A stretch of 64,000 bases of DNA from positions 1,608,122 through 1,672,121 of the forward strand of contig JAYKAV010003066.1 of the NCBI GenBank assembly GCA_035582835.1, read 5' to 3'. A model generated the notes under the pieces. The model did no database searches and was not told where the DNA came from. It saw only the letters and a list, made by a program, of their open reading frames with translations. The stretch comes from Phoebastria nigripes (lineage: Eukaryota; Chordata; Aves; Procellariiformes; Diomedeidae). Position numbers and translations under genes: made by a program. Of the stretch, positions 62,550-64,000 are shown in pieces; the first letter of the stretch is position 1, and each line of letters starts with the position of its first letter.

Positions 62550-62789
62550 GCTGGTATCAGTACTGATATCAGAACTGCAGTCACTTTTGGAAGGTCTGCA
62601 CCTCTTTGGCTGTGCTGGCTCAGCTGTCCCTGTTGCAGCTTTAGCACTGTGTTTCCTGAAGAGCAGCAAGTCAGTCTTCTTCACCCTTGACCACTTCAGC
62701 CCTTTGTTGTTGATGTTCCTTGTCCGAATGAGAAAGCAATGCTGGCCTTGGATGCGAGAATGGCGGCTGCTATCGGAAGGCCTCTCTGA
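62550..62789 (-). CDS. SEPTIN10: Candidate upstream coding exon of SEPTIN10 (80-residue N-terminal extension)
   Basis: A 240-base open segment is bounded by a CCTTGTTGCAG acceptor and an AGC|GTGAGT donor, phase 0 at both ends. It therefore joins in frame to the exon at 56464. It reads SERPSDSSRHSRIQGQHCFL, IRTRNINNKGLKWSRVKK, TDLLLFRKHSAKAATGTAE and PAQPKRCRPSKS, ending SSDISTDTS. The segment is basic, with a serine-rich end, and has no domain I recognise. No methionine lies in it, and an in-frame TGA precedes the acceptor, so an initiator must come from an exon further upstream. It could also be an exon of another transcript or a fortuitous open segment. Confidence 0.5.
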
Positions 62790-63560
62790 CTGCAACAAGG
62801 AATTTTTTTTTCCCTTCTTTTTAATTAATCAATGATGAGCACTGTATGCTGTTGTACAGGGGAAATGGCTGCCAGAACCTTCCCAGAAGTCAAGTTTTCA
62901 AAAATCAGAAGGACTAAATACTTGCACCTCAGACTTTGTGCAGTCTGATTGTAAACAGATTTATTGAAGAAGGTCAGACAGCATTCTGAGAGCGATTTTA
63001 CATTTCTTTTGCAAAACAACTGAAAACAAAATCTTTCCCAGAATGTAGTAAGAAACACTTTAACAATTATACAGCACGTGTTAAACTAGGAAATGTTATT
63101 TGATGTCAATATAAATATATTTTACATGATTACATTTACATCATTTACATTTACAAACCTAATACAAAATCACCCTCCTCCATTACAGAACTATGTTATA
63201 CCTCTGTTCTTACAGTATTCTCTGTAAAGCTTTCCATGTACATGCTTCTCTCTCTTCCCTTACCAAATCTATCCGCTTAGCGGACCCTCAATCCCTCTCT
63301 CACTCACTTTGCTGATTTACTGCATCTCACCACACTCTTCACGCAAATGTTAATCAGCAAAATAATTTTGTATTGTTTCCCGTACTTAGGTTCTTTTCTT
63401 TCCACATTTTTCTGGTCTCCTGTGAGAGCCAGGCTGTGAAGTACTGACTCTCCACCTCGCTATATATACATACTATGTATGAAGAAAGAAAGCTTACATA
63501 AAGTTAATGCATTGCACTATGTTATACTGCAACTCCAAGGGATTTGTACAGGCCTGAAAG
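62790..63560 (-). other. Non-coding sequence between candidate exon and CpG-rich segment
   Basis: This stretch is AT-rich and no feature can be supported. It is probably intron 1 or 5' flank of SEPTIN10. Confidence 0.55.
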
Positions 63561-64000
63561 AGAGTATGTGTGAAATGGAGCTCTCTGGGCGGGAGCCCCG
63601 ACAGAAAGCAAGCTGTGCTCAACAGTCAAGATGTGAGCAAGAGGGGGAACATGAATGAAGCCCTTTCACGCTCGGTCTGAGGTTGGCCGGGATGTGGTCG
63701 GGCCCTGCGATGGCTCTAACAGTGGTCCAACAAATAACTCTTTCAGCACCCGAACGCAAAGCAGCCCCTCCTCGTTCTCGCGCTCCCGCTCCCACGCTGC
63801 TCCCTCGGGTGTCCCATCGAGAAGCAGAGCAAGACACTGCCCCCAATGACAATCACTCCAAGAAAAGAAAACTTCAAAAGAGTAACCGTTGTCTTCCATT
63901 TTTTCACAGGGCAGCTTCACACACAGCTCCACCGGCTTAACTCAGGTGTAACGGCACGGCGGCAGGAATGAGCCAAGAATCACCGGAGACAGGTACTTCA
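63561..64000 (-). promoter_or_regulatory. CpG-rich segment, likely SEPTIN10 promoter/5' end
   Basis: CpG dinucleotides, rare in the preceding tens of kilobases, become frequent here (roughly 20 in 440 bases). A GGGCGGG GC-box lies at about 63588-63594, and TCGCGCTCCCGCTCCC sequence is present. The location upstream of all minus-strand septin exons makes it the natural promoter candidate. In human, SOWAHC lies divergently just beyond SEPTIN10, so a shared promoter is possible. The open frames here show no septin-like N terminus with a good donor, so exon 1 remains unassigned. Confidence 0.5.

Larger units (their letters stand above)
35284..62789 (-). other. SEPTIN10: SEPTIN10 gene, exons visible in window
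   Basis: This is a septin of the SEPT6 group: a GTP-binding cytoskeletal protein that co-assembles with other septins into hetero-oligomeric filaments. In transcript order the exons are 62550-62789 (candidate), 56347-56464, 55415-55610, 53717-53903, 48958-49119, 47303-47399, 46560-46728, 38232-38364 and 35288-35478. All have AG/GT boundaries, and their phases join without a frameshift. They total 1,493 coding bases, about 498 codons including the candidate upstream exon and about 418 without it. Identification rests on close agreement with SEPTIN10 through the SUE and coiled coil, including the KDKDRKK-like C-terminal end, and on the neighbour SH3RF3. SEPT11, SEPT8 and SEPT6 are the nearest alternatives. 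No initiator ATG is assigned. CR1 copies lie in two introns (37.6 and 47.6 kb). Confidence 0.92.

Noticed and set aside
63666..63932. 88-codon minus-strand frame with an internal MEDNGYSFEVF start, considered as SEPTIN10 exon 1
   Set aside because: It does not resemble a septin N terminus, and the only phase-0 donor candidate (CGG|GTGCTG) is weak. It is more likely 5'UTR/promoter sequence.
1..64000. Endogenous retrovirus, CRISPR array, tRNA or rRNA genes
   Set aside because: I saw no paired LTRs, primer binding site, gag/pol/env-type motifs, regularly spaced direct repeats, or tRNA/rRNA signature sequences. All reverse transcriptase homology belongs to CR1.

Overview
The window looks like nuclear DNA from a sauropsid, most probably a bird. 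At least eight CR1 non-LTR retrotransposon copies are present, several ending in the ATTCTATG-type 3' repeats typical of avian CR1. Genes are split by GT-AG introns, base composition is moderate to AT-rich, and about 55-60 isolated single N calls are scattered through the consensus. No bacterial-type operons, CRISPR arrays or retroviral LTR structures were seen. Two protein-coding genes are recognisable.

Left part (1-about 9790): the 3' end of SH3RF3 (POSH2) on the + strand. Its terminal coding exon at 6549-6717 encodes the C-terminal SH3 domain. A long repeat-poor stretch up to an AATAAA pair near 9772-9782 probably includes the 3'UTR. Upstream sequence is intron and carries a truncated + strand CR1 (about 4985-6142) with reverse transcriptase homology.

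Middle (about 9.8-33 kb): intergenic DNA between two convergent genes. It holds GC-rich patches, microsatellites, small tandem duplications and a CR1 cluster (about 22.1, 27.9, 28.4-30.4, 31.9 and 32.2-33.1 kb). Several AT-rich segments look like possible conserved non-coding elements, but only by appearance.

Right part (about 33-64 kb): SEPTIN10 on the - strand. Eight core coding exons, running from 56464 down to 35288, connect in frame across canonical splice sites. They encode the septin polybasic/alpha-0 region, the GTPase domain (P-loop [20 protein letters not shown]), the septin unique element and the C-terminal coiled coil. A further strong candidate upstream coding exon lies at 62550-62789. 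The true initiator exon is not resolved. A CpG-rich segment at about 63.56-64.0 kb is the likely promoter region.

The tail-to-tail SH3RF3 / SEPTIN10 order matches the gene order I know from human 2q13, which supports both identifications. I found no novel multi-gene system. The most interesting points concern SEPTIN10: the N-terminal extension, a variant G4 motif, and a stop codon embedded in the last visible splice donor. The distribution of CR1 copies and of N calls is also worth a look.
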